The notes under the pieces: model-generated
Seen by the model: the letters and a program-made list of their open reading frames with translations, nothing else
The model's database searches: none
Told to the model about the DNA's origin: nothing
Made by a program: the position numbers and the translations under genes
In this document: positions 45,661 to 54,675 of the stretch, one piece after another
How positions within the stretch are numbered: position 1 is the stretch's first letter
Layout of the letters: each line of letters starts with the position of its first letter
NCBI RefSeq assembly: GCF_900115695.1
Contig: NZ_FOXK01000008.1
Coordinates: 62,001 to 126,000 of the forward strand
Direction: 5' to 3'
From: Ectopseudomonas toyotomiensis
Lineage (GTDB): Bacteria; Pseudomonadota; Gammaproteobacteria; Pseudomonadales; Pseudomonadaceae
DNA length: 64,000 nucleotides

Positions 45661-47189
45661 CAGCGTACCTCCCCGGCCGGCTCGCGCGATGCCTGCGCCG
45701 GCCTGACCTGCAGCGCCGACGGCACGCCCAGACGCCAAACGTACAAGGCGCAGAGCAGGCCAGTCAGCAACAGGAACAGATCGATACCAGCCAACGCCCA
45801 GTCACCGCGTGCCAGGCTGGCCAGCAGATGGCCCTGCGGCGCCAGCAGCCCGGACAGCAGCGGCAGGCCCAGGGCCAGCAGCGCGCCGAGGGTCAATTGC
45901 TGACGCAGCAGACGCGGGCTGTGCCGGCGCAGCACCGCCCACAACGCCAGTAGCAACCAACTGGCGACGAACACCCAGGCCTCCCAACTGGCCCGCGCAG
46001 GCAGATTCTCGGGCAGCAGGCGATTGCCCCACAGCAGAGCCAGGCTGGCCAGCGGCAGGCCGACGAACACCGCACCGTTGAGCGCACGCACCACACCGAT
46101 ACCCCGCCCACCACGGGCCGCACGCTTGCTCAGCCAGACCCGGCTGCCAGCCACCAGCATGGCGCAGCCGGCCAGCCCCAACAGCAGATAGACCGCCCGC
46201 ACCAGGGCGCCACCGAACTGCGCCATATGCAGACCAACCAACCACAGGTAAGTGCTGTAGCCGGCAGGCGCACGCTGTTCATGCAGCAATTCGCCGGTGC
46301 CGGCATCGAAGCTCAGCGTATCGGCCGGGTTGGCGATGCGCGAGCTATCAGCGCGGCGCACCTCCACCACCGCCGAGGCATCGTCCGGGTGGTGCACGCT
46401 GATCCAGCCTGGCTCGCCGCCCTGCCAGTGCGTGCGCGCCTGCTCAATCAGCGTATCGAGGGAAACCGCTGCAGCCGCGGGACGATGCAGCTCCTCGCGG
46501 TGATACCCGCCCATCACCTCGCTGAAGAAGTGCGCGATATCGCTCTTGTAGGCCACCTGAACGCCAGCCGGCATGTAGGAGGCGACGAAGATCGCCACGC
46601 CGGTGTAGGCCAACAGCAGGTGAAAGGGTAAGCCAGCCACACCGAACAGGTTGTGCGCATCCAGCCAGGCTCGCTGGCCGTTGGCTGCCGGGCGCAGGGT
46701 GAAGAAATCCTTGAAGATGCGCCGGTGGATGATCACCCCCGAGATCAGCGCCACCAGCATGAACATGCCAGCCAGACCAACCAGATAGCGCCCGAGCATG
46801 CCGCCGTGCAGCTCATAGTGCAGCTTGAAGAAGAACTCGCCGCCCTGGGTTTCGGCCAAGGGTTGCAGGCTGTGCGGGGCGAAGGCGCGGCGCTCGATCC
46901 GCTCACTGCCGTCGACCTCCCAGGCCAGTTGCCAGAACGGAGCACGCTCGCTCGGTGGACGCAGCCAGAAGGCGTGCAGTTCGTCCGCGACGTTGGCCTG
47001 CAGCCAGCCACGCAGCTGCTCGGCGCTCAGCGTAGAGCCCTGCGGCAGGTGCAGCGCCGGGCGCATCCAGCGCTCCAGTTCCTTGTCGAAGCAGGCCACG
47101 GTGCCACTGAAGAGGATGACGAACAGCAGCCAACTGGGCAGCAGGCCGCCCCAGGTGTGTAAACCGGCCATGGATTGCCGCAGACTCAT
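45660..47189 (-). CDS. PepSY-domain membrane protein, probable ferrisiderophore reductase
   Basis: 509 residues with at least four membrane helices (LLPSWLLFVILFSGTVACF; LVGLAGMFMLVALISGVII; further ones near the C-terminus). PepSY-type periplasmic segments (GEFFFKLHYELHGGMLG, HLLLAYTGVAIFVASYMPAG) carry histidines that could bind haem. Similar proteins such as FoxB of P. aeruginosa reduce ferric siderophores after import. ATG 47189 overlaps the DUF3649 stop as ATGA. The role is inferred from location and family. Confidence 0.85.
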   Translation of the reverse strand: MSLRQSMAGLHTWGGLLPSWLLFVILFSGTVACFDKELERWMRPALHLPQGSTLSAEQLRGWLQANVADELHAFWLRPPSERAPFWQLAWEVDGSERIERRAFAPHSLQPLAETQGGEFFFKLHYELHGGMLGRYLVGLAGMFMLVALISGVIIHRRIFKDFFTLRPAANGQRAWLDAHNLFGVAGLPFHLLLAYTGVAIFVASYMPAGVQVAYKSDIAHFFSEVMGGYHREELHRPAAAAVSLDTLIEQARTHWQGGEPGWISVHHPDDASAVVEVRRADSSRIANPADTLSFDAGTGELLHEQRAPAGYSTYLWLVGLHMAQFGGALVRAVYLLLGLAGCAMLVAGSRVWLSKRAARGGRGIGVVRALNGAVFVGLPLASLALLWGNRLLPENLPARASWEAWVFVASWLLLALWAVLRRHSPRLLRQQLTLGALLALGLPLLSGLLAPQGHLLASLARGDWALAGIDLFLLLTGLLCALYVWRLGVPSALQVRPAQASREPAGEVR

Positions 47190-47482
47190 GGGCGCGCTCC
47201 GAACTCAGCAGGAAGGAAGGCAGCCAGGCACGCCAGGACTGTCAGCCCCACCAGCAGCAACCAGGCACGCAGGGCGCTGCGCGCAGCGAACGCATAGATC
47301 GCTGCAGCGCTCCATACGGCAAAGCACAGCAGGCTGGCGAACACCACACGGTCAGCGCGCGCCAGCGGCAGGTAGACGGAGAAGAACGCGGTAAATCCGT
47401 AGGCCAGGGCATAGCCACCGAACAGTGCGGCCAGGATCCGCGAAGCGATATTCCAAGGGGTAGGAGAAGGTTGCTTGCTCAC
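47186..47482 (-). CDS. DUF3649-type small membrane protein
   Basis: 98 residues if GTG 47482 is the start (MSKQPSPTPWNIASR); an ATG at 47527 is in frame but lies inside a hairpin. Three predicted membrane helices (ILAALFGGYALAYGFTAFF, VVFASLLCFAVWSAAAIYAFA, AWLLLVGLTVLACLAAF). This size and position between a TonB receptor and a PepSY gene matches DUF3649 proteins. Exact role unknown. Confidence 0.78.
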   Translation of the reverse strand: MSKQPSPTPWNIASRILAALFGGYALAYGFTAFFSVYLPLARADRVVFASLLCFAVWSAAAIYAFAARSALRAWLLLVGLTVLACLAAFLPAEFGARP

Positions 47483-47516
47483 GGTCGGCTCGTTGTTCGC
47501 TGATCGGGTTCGGAGC

Positions 47517-47537
47517 GGCGCCCGCATCGCGGGCGCC
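47517..47537. other. GC hairpin between the second receptor and DUF3649
   Basis: GGCGCCCGC (47517-47525), loop ATC, GCGGGCGCC (47529-47537): a perfect 9-bp stem with no T-run, inside the operon. It could lower expression of the downstream membrane genes relative to the receptor or protect the receptor mRNA end. Confidence 0.6.
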
Positions 47538-47554
47538 GTCCTAGCGCGCAGGAT

Positions 47555-49681
47555 CTAGAAGCTATAGCCCACGGTGCCCACCACGGTACGGCGGCTACCG
47601 ATGAAGCAGTCACCGCGGGACAGGCAGGTGGTGTAGTAGGTTTCGTCTTCAAGGTTGCTGGCGTTGAGGGTGAAATTCCAGTTCTGGTACTGGTAGCCGA
47701 GCATGGCATCGAACAGAGTGGTGGACGGTGTTTTCAGCCGGTCGAGGCCGTCCCAACTGGCCCCCACGTAGCGCACCCCGGCACCGGCGCTGAAGCCGGG
47801 AATGCCTGCGATGCTGAAACGATGCTGGCTCCACAGCGAGGCCATGTCCTCCGGCACGCTGGCCAGGCGCTTGCCCTCTTCGGCTGGCGCCCCCTTGAGC
47901 ACTTCGGTGTCGGTCTTGCTGTAGGTGGCAATGAGGTTCCAGTTCGGGTTGATCTCCACCAGCGCTTCCAATTCCAGGCCGCGGGCACGGGTTTCGCCAT
48001 TTTGCAGGGTGTTCAGCGGATCGTTCGGGTCAGGCATGCGCCGGTTCTGTTCACGCAGGTCGTAGACCGCCGCGGTGAACAGACTGTTGCTGCCCAGCGG
48101 CTGATACTTGACACCCAGCTCCCACTGCTTGCCCTCGATCGGCTTGTACGGGTCGAGGGTACGGCTGTTGAGGCCAATGATCGGCTGAAACGATTCGCTG
48201 TAACTGATATAGGGCGCCAGGCCGTTATCGAACAGGTAGGTCAGGCCGACCCGCCCGGTGACGTCGTCGTCCTTCTGCCCCACGCGCCCCTGAGTCTTGC
48301 TCTCGGCCCAGTCCTTGCGCATGCCGAGCGTCAGCAACCAGTTCTCATAACGGATCTGGTCCTGGACGTAGAGGCCCTTCTGCACCGCCCGCTGTTCCGG
48401 ATCTTCGCTCAAGGGGGTGCCGGAGGGGTCGAAGGTGCCGTATACCGGGTCGTACACATCCAACGGCGTGGCGGCGCCGCTGGCACGTTCGCGGTTGGTC
48501 ACCGCGTGCTGGTAATCGCTGCCGAGCAGCAAGGTATGCTGCAGCGGGCCGGTGTCGAAACGCGCCTCGCCCTGATGGTCGGCTACCCAGACCTTCACCT
48601 CGGGCTTGGAGATGGAAAACACCCGATTGACAGTGCGGTTGTCGGCCTGCAGCACTGGCGGCCAGCCGTACATCGTCTGGTAGCTGACCTTGCTCTTCTG
48701 CCAGCGTAGGTTCTGCCGCAACGTCCAGGTGTCGTCCAGACGCCAGGAGAACTGCGAGGTCAGCGCAACCTGTTCGCTGTCGTACTCATCGAAGCCCGGC
48801 TCGCTGACGAAGGTGTTGCTATCGATCTCGCCATAAGGCGCACCCAACACGGTGCCACGATGCGGCAGGAACTGGCTGGTTGAGCCGGTATCGTCCTTCT
48901 GCACGTTGACCAGCAGGGTCCATTCGATGTCTTCGCTGGGCTTCCAGGTCAGCGAGGGCATCAGTACCAGGCGGTTGTCCTTGACGTGATCGACCTGGGT
49001 CTGGCTGTCGCGCTGCACTGCTACCACGCGGTACAGCAGAGTGCCCTCCTCGTTCAGCGGGCCGGTGCTATCCACTGCCAGTTGCTTGCGGTCGAAACTG
49101 CCGTACTGCGCCTGCAACTCGGTACGCTGCTCAGCCTGCGGACGCTTGCTCACCAGGTTGACCAGACCACCAACCGGTGTCTGCCCATAGAGCATCGAGG
49201 ATGGCCCCTTGAGCACCTCGATGCGCTCCAGGGTGAACGGATCGGAGCGAATATTGGTGTAGCTGCCAAAGGTCTGCTGCAAGCCGTCAAGGAAGATGCT
49301 TGGCGCACTTCCGCGAATCATCGACCAGTCGCCACGGCTGTCCAGGCCATAGGTTTCTCCTCGCATGCCGGCGGTGTAACGAAGCGCGTCCTGCACGGTC
49401 AGTGAGCCCAGATCGCGGATACGGTCGGCGGTGATCACGCTGACCGACTGCGGCGTCTCCAGCAGCGGCGTATCAGTCTTGGTACCGGTGGCACTTCGGC
49501 TCGCCACATAGCCGGCCACCGGCCCGTTGGCGCGCTCGACTTGCTGGGTCGCGACAATGCTCTGCGCCTCGAGCTCAACGGCCTCCTCTTCAGCCAGTAC
49601 CATCAGCGGACTTAGCGCCAAACCCAGGGTTGCCAGGCGGACGGAGCTGGTCAGGGAACGGTGGACAGTGGAGGTAGGCAT
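47555..49681 (-). CDS. TonB-dependent siderophore receptor without STN domain
   Basis: 708 residues: signal peptide (cut near VLA-EEEAV), plug and beta-barrel ending in F. The plug has the ferrisiderophore pattern (TVQDALRYTAGMRG, LKGPSSMLYGQ, GGLVNLVSKRP). A cysteine pair near the C-terminus (CLSRGDCF) is common in FhuA/FoxA-type receptors for hydroxamates. A stretch just after the signal peptide (ERANGPVAGYVASRSAT, then KTDTPLLETPQ) is nearly identical to that of the next receptor, so the pair are paralogues. Lacks the STN domain, so it transports but cannot signal. Confidence 0.93.
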   Translation of the reverse strand: MPTSTVHRSLTSSVRLATLGLALSPLMVLAEEEAVELEAQSIVATQQVERANGPVAGYVASRSATGTKTDTPLLETPQSVSVITADRIRDLGSLTVQDALRYTAGMRGETYGLDSRGDWSMIRGSAPSIFLDGLQQTFGSYTNIRSDPFTLERIEVLKGPSSMLYGQTPVGGLVNLVSKRPQAEQRTELQAQYGSFDRKQLAVDSTGPLNEEGTLLYRVVAVQRDSQTQVDHVKDNRLVLMPSLTWKPSEDIEWTLLVNVQKDDTGSTSQFLPHRGTVLGAPYGEIDSNTFVSEPGFDEYDSEQVALTSQFSWRLDDTWTLRQNLRWQKSKVSYQTMYGWPPVLQADNRTVNRVFSISKPEVKVWVADHQGEARFDTGPLQHTLLLGSDYQHAVTNRERASGAATPLDVYDPVYGTFDPSGTPLSEDPEQRAVQKGLYVQDQIRYENWLLTLGMRKDWAESKTQGRVGQKDDDVTGRVGLTYLFDNGLAPYISYSESFQPIIGLNSRTLDPYKPIEGKQWELGVKYQPLGSNSLFTAAVYDLREQNRRMPDPNDPLNTLQNGETRARGLELEALVEINPNWNLIATYSKTDTEVLKGAPAEEGKRLASVPEDMASLWSQHRFSIAGIPGFSAGAGVRYVGASWDGLDRLKTPSTTLFDAMLGYQYQNWNFTLNASNLEDETYYTTCLSRGDCFIGSRRTVVGTVGYSF

Positions 49682-49743
49682 TGCGACTCCTTAGGCAATG
49701 TGAAGGTCGTGTAAGGCGGCGACATATTAGTGAGAAATGTTTT

Positions 49744-49762
49744 TATTTTAAATATCAATTGC
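49744..49762. promoter_or_regulatory. Possible Fur box upstream of the second receptor
   Basis: On the minus strand GCAATTGATATTTAAAATA matches 11 of 19 Fur-consensus positions by my count, in a very AT-rich 100-bp gap between the receptor genes. Weak evidence; it suggests the second receptor can also be transcribed from its own iron-regulated promoter. Confidence 0.35.
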
Positions 49763-49792
49763 AAAATGACGCCATCTGACGGCCTCCCCCAC

Positions 49793-52240
49793 TCACCAGC
49801 TATAGCTGGCGCTGGCAGTCAGGGTGCGACCGTAGCCGTAGTAGCAGGTCACTTCGCTGCAGGAGGTGTCGTACTCCTTGTCCAGCAGATTGCTGGCGTT
49901 GAGCGCCAAGCGCATGCCATCGAGTTGATAGTGCAGGCTGGCATCGACCAGGGTGTAGGCCTCGGACTCGACGCTGACGATAGGTTCCAGCGTCGGGTTG
50001 AACGCCAGCGCGGCGTTGCGCCCGGTATACCGGCTCTCGCCGACGTAGCGCACGCCGATGCCGCCGCCGAAGCCCTTGAATGCCCCACTGAGCTGGGTGT
50101 AGTCGAGCCAGACGCCGGCCGAATCACGTGGGGTACGCGGCAGGCGGCTGTCCTTTTCCCAGGCGTTGGGGCTCTTGCTGACGAAGGCATCGGTGTAGCT
50201 GTAGAACGCACTCAGATCCAGGCCCTCGGCCAGGCTGGCCAAGGCTTCCAGTTCGATGCCGCGGGAGCTGACCTCCCCCACCTGACGGCGCAGGGTACGC
50301 CCCGGATCACTGCTGCTGTCGTTGAGCACGTAGTCCTGCTTGGTCAGGTCGAACAGTGCCAGGCTGACGAAACTGCGCGCGCCCTGGGGCTGGTACTTCA
50401 CGCCGATTTCGTACTGCTTGCCGCGCTCCGGGTCGAACGACTTGCCCGTGAGGGTATCGCTGCCGCTGACCGGGTTGAACGATTCGCTGTAGCTGACATA
50501 GGGCGCCAGACCGTTGTCGAACACATAGACCAGCCCCGCGCGACCGCTGAAGGCTTCGCTGGTGGTCTTGCTGTCGGCCTGTAGGGCGTCGTCGATCTGG
50601 TTCTGCGCCCAGTCGTAGCGGCCGCCAAGCAACAGCCGCCAGTGGTCGCCGAACTTGAGTTGGTCCTGCAGGTAGAGGCCGGTCTGGCGAGTCAGCAGGC
50701 TCTGCTTGCGATCGATGGCCGGCGATGCGAGTGGCCGACCGTACTGCGGATCGAGCAGATCCAGCGGCGGTACCGTGGCGCCATAATAGGCCGTTTCGTT
50801 GGAGCGGCTGCGGCGCCAGTCGAGGCCGAGCAACAGGTTGTGCTCGACGCTGCCGGTGGCGAAACTGGCCTCGGCCTGGTTGTCCACGCCCCAACCACTC
50901 ATGTGTTCGTCCTGCACGCCGGCGCTGCGCAGCAGGGTGCGGCCGTCGGACGGCAACACGGCATAGGCGTTGATGTAGCTGTATTCCAGGCTGGTCTCGT
51001 CGTAACGCAGATTCTGCCGCAGGGTCCAGGTGTCATTGAGACGGTGCGACAACTGATAGCCGACGGAATAGTAGCTGCGCTGGAAGTCGTTGAAATCCGG
51101 CTCGCCATCGAAGAAGTCGGGATCGCGGTCGTAGGGCAGGTTGAAGGTGTCGCGCAGGTACGGCGAGAAGTGCGTGCTGAAGCCGTAGCGCCCGTCGTCC
51201 TTCTGGTAGGCGGCCTGGAGCGTCAGCTCGGTGTCGGCGTTCGGCCGCCAGGTCAGGCTAGGCGCCAGCATCTGCCGCTGCATGCCGGTCTTGTCGACCT
51301 GGGCGTTCGCGTCGTTACCAAGCATCACCACCCGATAGAGCAGCGAACCATCGTCGCTCAACGCCCCGCCGAAGTCGCCGGCCAGCTCCGCCAGATCGTC
51401 GCTACCGGCGCGTACACGGACTTCATTGCGCGCCGTTTCGCTGGGCCGCTTGCTCACCTGGTTGACGATGCCGCCAGGCTCGGCCTGGCCATAGAGTACC
51501 GACGCCGGACCACGCAGCACCTCGATGCGTTCCATCGCCCAGCTGTCCAGACGCGGCAGGCCGTAAGTGCTGGTCGGTTGCACCAGGCCATCGCGAAACA
51601 CCCGGGTCTTGGCATCGAAACCACGGATGCTGAACCAGTCGTAACGGGTGTCGAAACCGTAGGGCACGCTGATGCTCGGGGTGTAGCGCAGCGCCTCTTC
51701 CAGGGTGGTGACGCCGCGTGCATCCATCTGCTCGCGACTGATCACACTGATCGCCTGTGGGGTTTCCAGCAGCGGCGTGTCGGTCTTGGTGGCGGTAGCG
51801 CTGCGGCTGGCGACATAGCTCCCGACCGGGCCGTTGGCGCGTTCAGCCGGCTGGGCGGTCACGGTCTGGCTCTGCAGCTCGAGGCTGTCGGCTGCCGCTT
51901 GCGGCGCCGGTTCAAGGCGATAGTCGCTCTGCCCGTCCGGCACCACGCGCAGGCCGCTGCCGGCCAGCAGTTGGGCGAAGCCCTGCTCCAGCGAGTAGTG
52001 CCCTTGCAGCCCGGAGCTGCTGCGCCCCCGGGTCAGCGCCGGGTCGAAGCTGAGCAGCACACCGGACTGCCGAGCAAATTCGGTGAGTGCCGACTCCAGC
52101 GCGCCGGCACTGACCTGGTAAGGCTGCGCAGCCCAGGCCGGGGTCGCCACGGGCAACAGCGCCAGCGGCAGACTGAGACTCAGCAGTGCGGCGCGTACGG
52201 CACGTGCCAGGGGCTGGAAACGACGGACAACGCGGGGCAT
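49793..52240 (-). CDS. TonB-dependent siderophore receptor with STN signalling domain
   Basis: 815 residues, with AAGGAG 5 nt before ATG 52240. Signal peptide to about residue 36 (TPAWA), then the STN domain at about 38-105 (YQVSAGALESALTEFARQSG; HYSLEQGFAQLLAGSGLRV), then plug (ALRYTPSISV, LRGPASVLYGQ) and barrel ending in W. The STN domain lets ligand binding outside signal to FecR across the periplasm. The C-terminal CSEVTCYYGYGR cysteine pair again suggests a hydroxamate ligand. Receptor, FecR and sigma are in the standard order. Confidence 0.94.
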   Translation of the reverse strand: MPRVVRRFQPLARAVRAALLSLSLPLALLPVATPAWAAQPYQVSAGALESALTEFARQSGVLLSFDPALTRGRSSSGLQGHYSLEQGFAQLLAGSGLRVVPDGQSDYRLEPAPQAAADSLELQSQTVTAQPAERANGPVGSYVASRSATATKTDTPLLETPQAISVISREQMDARGVTTLEEALRYTPSISVPYGFDTRYDWFSIRGFDAKTRVFRDGLVQPTSTYGLPRLDSWAMERIEVLRGPASVLYGQAEPGGIVNQVSKRPSETARNEVRVRAGSDDLAELAGDFGGALSDDGSLLYRVVMLGNDANAQVDKTGMQRQMLAPSLTWRPNADTELTLQAAYQKDDGRYGFSTHFSPYLRDTFNLPYDRDPDFFDGEPDFNDFQRSYYSVGYQLSHRLNDTWTLRQNLRYDETSLEYSYINAYAVLPSDGRTLLRSAGVQDEHMSGWGVDNQAEASFATGSVEHNLLLGLDWRRSRSNETAYYGATVPPLDLLDPQYGRPLASPAIDRKQSLLTRQTGLYLQDQLKFGDHWRLLLGGRYDWAQNQIDDALQADSKTTSEAFSGRAGLVYVFDNGLAPYVSYSESFNPVSGSDTLTGKSFDPERGKQYEIGVKYQPQGARSFVSLALFDLTKQDYVLNDSSSDPGRTLRRQVGEVSSRGIELEALASLAEGLDLSAFYSYTDAFVSKSPNAWEKDSRLPRTPRDSAGVWLDYTQLSGAFKGFGGGIGVRYVGESRYTGRNAALAFNPTLEPIVSVESEAYTLVDASLHYQLDGMRLALNASNLLDKEYDTSCSEVTCYYGYGRTLTASASYSW

Positions 52241-52328
52241 GACGACTCCTTCGGCATAGCGTGAGGTAACGATTGCCTGGGAAGCCGGACGAACGAGAAA
52301 AACCTGCAAAAGAATTTGCGAATTATTT

Positions 52329-53270
52329 TCAGGTAGCCTGCAGACTGACCCAATAGCGGGTGCGATAGACCACCCGTACCGGCAGGGTACGCGCCAGCAT
52401 CGCCAGCACGCGGTCACTGTCGTCCAGCGGGAAGACCCCGGAGATACGCAACCCGGCCACCTCCGACGCACAGCGCAACACGCCCGGTCGCTGGCGCCCC
52501 AGCTCGGCGAGAAACTCCGCCAGCGGCATCTCGTGGGCCACCAGCAGGCCATCGACCCAGCGCCCGCGATCGACATTGGCACTGCCCAACTCGTGCAGCG
52601 CGCCAGCGCTCAGATGCACCCGTTGCCCGGCCTCGATGCGCTGCGTCACACCACCTCTGGGCCGTGCCTCGACACCCCCCTGATAAACCGCCAGCTCGCA
52701 GGCATGAGCCTGCTGGCGCACCTGGAAACGGGTGCCGAGGGCGCGCAGCAGGCCCTGCTCGGTACTCACCAGAAACGGCCGACCCAGCGGGTCGGCGGCG
52801 GTCTGCACGAGAATCTCGCCCTGATACAGCTGGATCAAGCGGCGCTCGTTGCTGTAGTGGATATCCAACGCGGTATCGCTGTTGAGATACAGGGTGCCGC
52901 CATCAGCCAACTGCAGGCGGCGCCGCTCACCGGTGCCGGTACGTTGTTGCGCCAGCAACGGCTGCCAGGGCTGCAGATGCTGGCCCAGCACCCCGGCGGC
53001 CACCAGGCTGCCGAACAGGCCTAGTTGCTTGAGCGCGCGGCGCCGCTGACGATCCACTTGAGCGCCCGCCAGCGCCTGCCTGGCCAGTGGCGCCGAGACT
53101 CCGACAAACTGCTGGCCCAGGTGTTCCAGGCGCTGCCAGGCCTGCTCGTGCTGCGGATCGGCTGCCCGCCAGTCGGCGCACAAGTGCAACTCGTGCGCCG
53201 TGGCAGTACCCGAGGCGAGGCGCACGCGCCAGGCAATCGCCTGCTGCACCGTTTCGTCGAGCGCACTCAT
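52329..53270 (-). CDS. FecR-family anti-sigma / sigma regulator
   Basis: 313 residues. ATG 53270 overlaps the sigma-factor stop as ATGA. The N-terminal cytoplasmic part holds the tryptophans of the DUF4880 anti-sigma region (AIAWRVRLASG, CADWRAADP, AWQRLEHL). One membrane helix follows (LGLFGSLVAAGVLGQ), then the periplasmic FecR domain (LADGGTLYLNSDTALDI, FQVRQQ) that contacts the receptor STN domain. It transmits the ligand signal to the sigma factor. Confidence 0.93.
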   Translation of the reverse strand: MSALDETVQQAIAWRVRLASGTATAHELHLCADWRAADPQHEQAWQRLEHLGQQFVGVSAPLARQALAGAQVDRQRRRALKQLGLFGSLVAAGVLGQHLQPWQPLLAQQRTGTGERRRLQLADGGTLYLNSDTALDIHYSNERRLIQLYQGEILVQTAADPLGRPFLVSTEQGLLRALGTRFQVRQQAHACELAVYQGGVEARPRGGVTQRIEAGQRVHLSAGALHELGSANVDRGRWVDGLLVAHEMPLAEFLAELGRQRPGVLRCASEVAGLRISGVFPLDDSDRVLAMLARTLPVRVVYRTRYWVSLQAT

Positions 53271-53770
53271 GCGTAGGCCACCCGGTAGCAATGAGTGAAG
53301 GCCTGGGTCATGTACTGCTGGATGGAACTGACCGACAGGCCCAGGCGCTCGGCGATCTGCGGGTAGGTCAGGCCATCCAGTTGCGACAGCAGGAAGGCTT
53401 CGCGCACCACCGGTTTGAGACCATCGAGCAAGCGATCGATGGCCACCAGGGTCTCCATGACCAGCGCCTGGCTCTCCGGTGAAGGCACCTCTGGCTCGGG
53501 CAACTGCGCCAAGGCTTCCAGGTAAGCACGCTCCAGACTGGCGCGGCGGTAGTGATCGATCAGCAGGCCACGGGCGACCGTGGCGAGAAAGGCCCGCGGC
53601 TCACGCGGAGCCTGCGCCTCGCGCTGCAACAGCAGGCGCACGAAGGTATCCTGGGCCAGATCGGCCGCCTGCTGCGGACAGGCCAGGCGCTGGCGCAGCC
53701 AGCCGAGCAGCCAGCCGTGATGGCCGCGATAGAGCGTTGCGAGGGAATCGCCTGAAAGAGGTTGGGCCAT
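53267..53770 (-). CDS. ECF sigma factor, FecI/FoxI type
   Basis: 167 residues from ATG 53770 (the frame continues to 53839 but that part is not sigma-like; ribosome-binding site weak). Region 2 (LYRGHHGWLLGWLRQRL, AADLAQDTFVRLL) and region 4 (LDGLTYPQIAERLGLSVSS) are both clear. Such iron-starvation sigma factors drive their receptor gene when the receptor binds its siderophore. First gene of the seven-gene minus-strand locus. Confidence 0.93.
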   Translation of the reverse strand: MAQPLSGDSLATLYRGHHGWLLGWLRQRLACPQQAADLAQDTFVRLLLQREAQAPREPRAFLATVARGLLIDHYRRASLERAYLEALAQLPEPEVPSPESQALVMETLVAIDRLLDGLKPVVREAFLLSQLDGLTYPQIAERLGLSVSSIQQYMTQAFTHCYRVAYA

Positions 53771-53804
53771 CGCCGAGAGTGTTCCATGAGACAGGACAGA
53801 AACG

Positions 53805-53823
53805 AATGCGAATATATTGCATT
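53805..53823. promoter_or_regulatory. Inverted AATGC...GCATT site upstream of the sigma gene
   Basis: AATGC-N9-GCATT, 19 bp in total, 35-53 bp upstream of the sigma start codon. The size fits an iron-responsive Fur site but the base match to the Fur consensus is poor, so its binder is uncertain. Confidence 0.35.
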
Positions 53824-53971
53824 TGAAAAATACTGTCACTATGCCCTATCGCACGCTGGGCGCTTTTGCCGAGCGCTGCCAGAAATCAGGGACTCCACTC
53901 AACGAATCACGGTGAAGGCCTATCAACTCAATACTGGCCAAACGGCAGCGAGTCCTTTATTCTCGCCAGCA

Positions 53972-53987
53972 CTGTACAAACAACCAG
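53972..53987. promoter_or_regulatory. LexA (SOS) box upstream of yebG
   Basis: CTGTACAAACAACCAG fits the LexA pattern CTG-N10-CAG, including the T after CTG. It lies 42 bp upstream of the yebG start codon, where it would overlap the promoter. Confidence 0.75.
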
Positions 53988-54029
53988 TTAATTACTGACC
54001 AACACGCATGAAGGCAGACGAGGTGATGA

Positions 54030-54293
54030 ATGGCCGTCGAAGTGGTGTATCGCAGCAGTCGCGATCCGGAGCGCTTGTTTATGGATAAGGCCGAAGCCGA
54101 TCGTTACGACAAGATGCTGGAGTTGGCCGAGCGGCTGAGCGAGGTTCTGCACAAGGCGGTACCATCCTTGAGTGAAGAACAGGGCGAGGAGCTGGGTATC
54201 TTCATGGCCAAGAATCGCGATGTATTCGCCAAGGCGTTCAAGAGCCAGCCGGATGCGCTCGAGGAACTCGAGATCGAGACCGCCAGCGAGTGA
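54030..54293 (+). CDS. yebG: YebG-family DNA-damage-inducible protein
   Basis: 87 residues, starting MAVEVVYRSS with GAGGTGATGA upstream. Matches E. coli YebG at the N-terminus (MAVEV-Y) and in KAEADRYDKMLELAERL. YebG is a small SOS-regulated protein of unknown biochemical role. The LexA box upstream supports the assignment. Acidic C-terminus (EELEIETASE). Confidence 0.9.
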   Translation: MAVEVVYRSSRDPERLFMDKAEADRYDKMLELAERLSEVLHKAVPSLSEEQGEELGIFMAKNRDVFAKAFKSQPDALEELEIETASE

Positions 54294-54350
54294 CCGTGTA
54301 GCGCGGCCCCTCTTCCGCACGAGGGGTCTGCTCGGTAAAACCATCCAGCA

Positions 54351-54593
54351 TCATGCTCTGCTGCCTGGGTATTGCGCCGCGACCTGCTCCAGCCATGCCG
54401 GCAACTCTCGTCGCTTGATACCCTCACCTCGCGCACGGGCCAGCTGTTCGAGCATGTATTGACGTTTGCGCTCATCGCCCTCGGCAAAGGAAAGCGCCAG
54501 ATCGCGGTCACTCCATTGGCGAATGCGGCGAAACAGCCACCAGTGAAAGTACAGGCCAGCGGCTGTGGTGACGACGATAATGAAATAGTCCAT
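54351..54593 (-). CDS. Small membrane protein (80 aa), unknown function
   Basis: The start at 54593 has a strong AAGGAGG 8 nt upstream. One N-terminal membrane helix (DYFIIVVTTAAGLYFHWWLF), then an amphipathic charged tail (RDLALSFAEGDERKRQYMLEQLARARGEG). Probably anchored in the inner membrane with the tail in the cytoplasm. No family recognised. It lies between yebG (convergent) and a DUF488 gene (divergent). Confidence 0.72.
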   Translation of the reverse strand: MDYFIIVVTTAAGLYFHWWLFRRIRQWSDRDLALSFAEGDERKRQYMLEQLARARGEGIKRRELPAWLEQVAAQYPGSRA

Positions 54594-54675
54594 GGTGAAT
54601 CCTCCTTTCACCACGCTAATCGAGCCCGTACGCGGCGCCAAGTGCGGCATTGCCGCAGGCTATGGAGGCCACTCG

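Noticed and set aside
49793..52582. Longer N-terminus for the STN receptor (frame open to 52582)
   Set aside because: The upstream part overlaps the end of fecR in another frame. ATG 52240 has a strong AAGGAG and a normal signal peptide.
53771..53971. Short plus-strand ORF upstream of yebG (53762-53998)
   Set aside because: It overlaps the sigma-factor start region and the LexA box and has no protein-like features.
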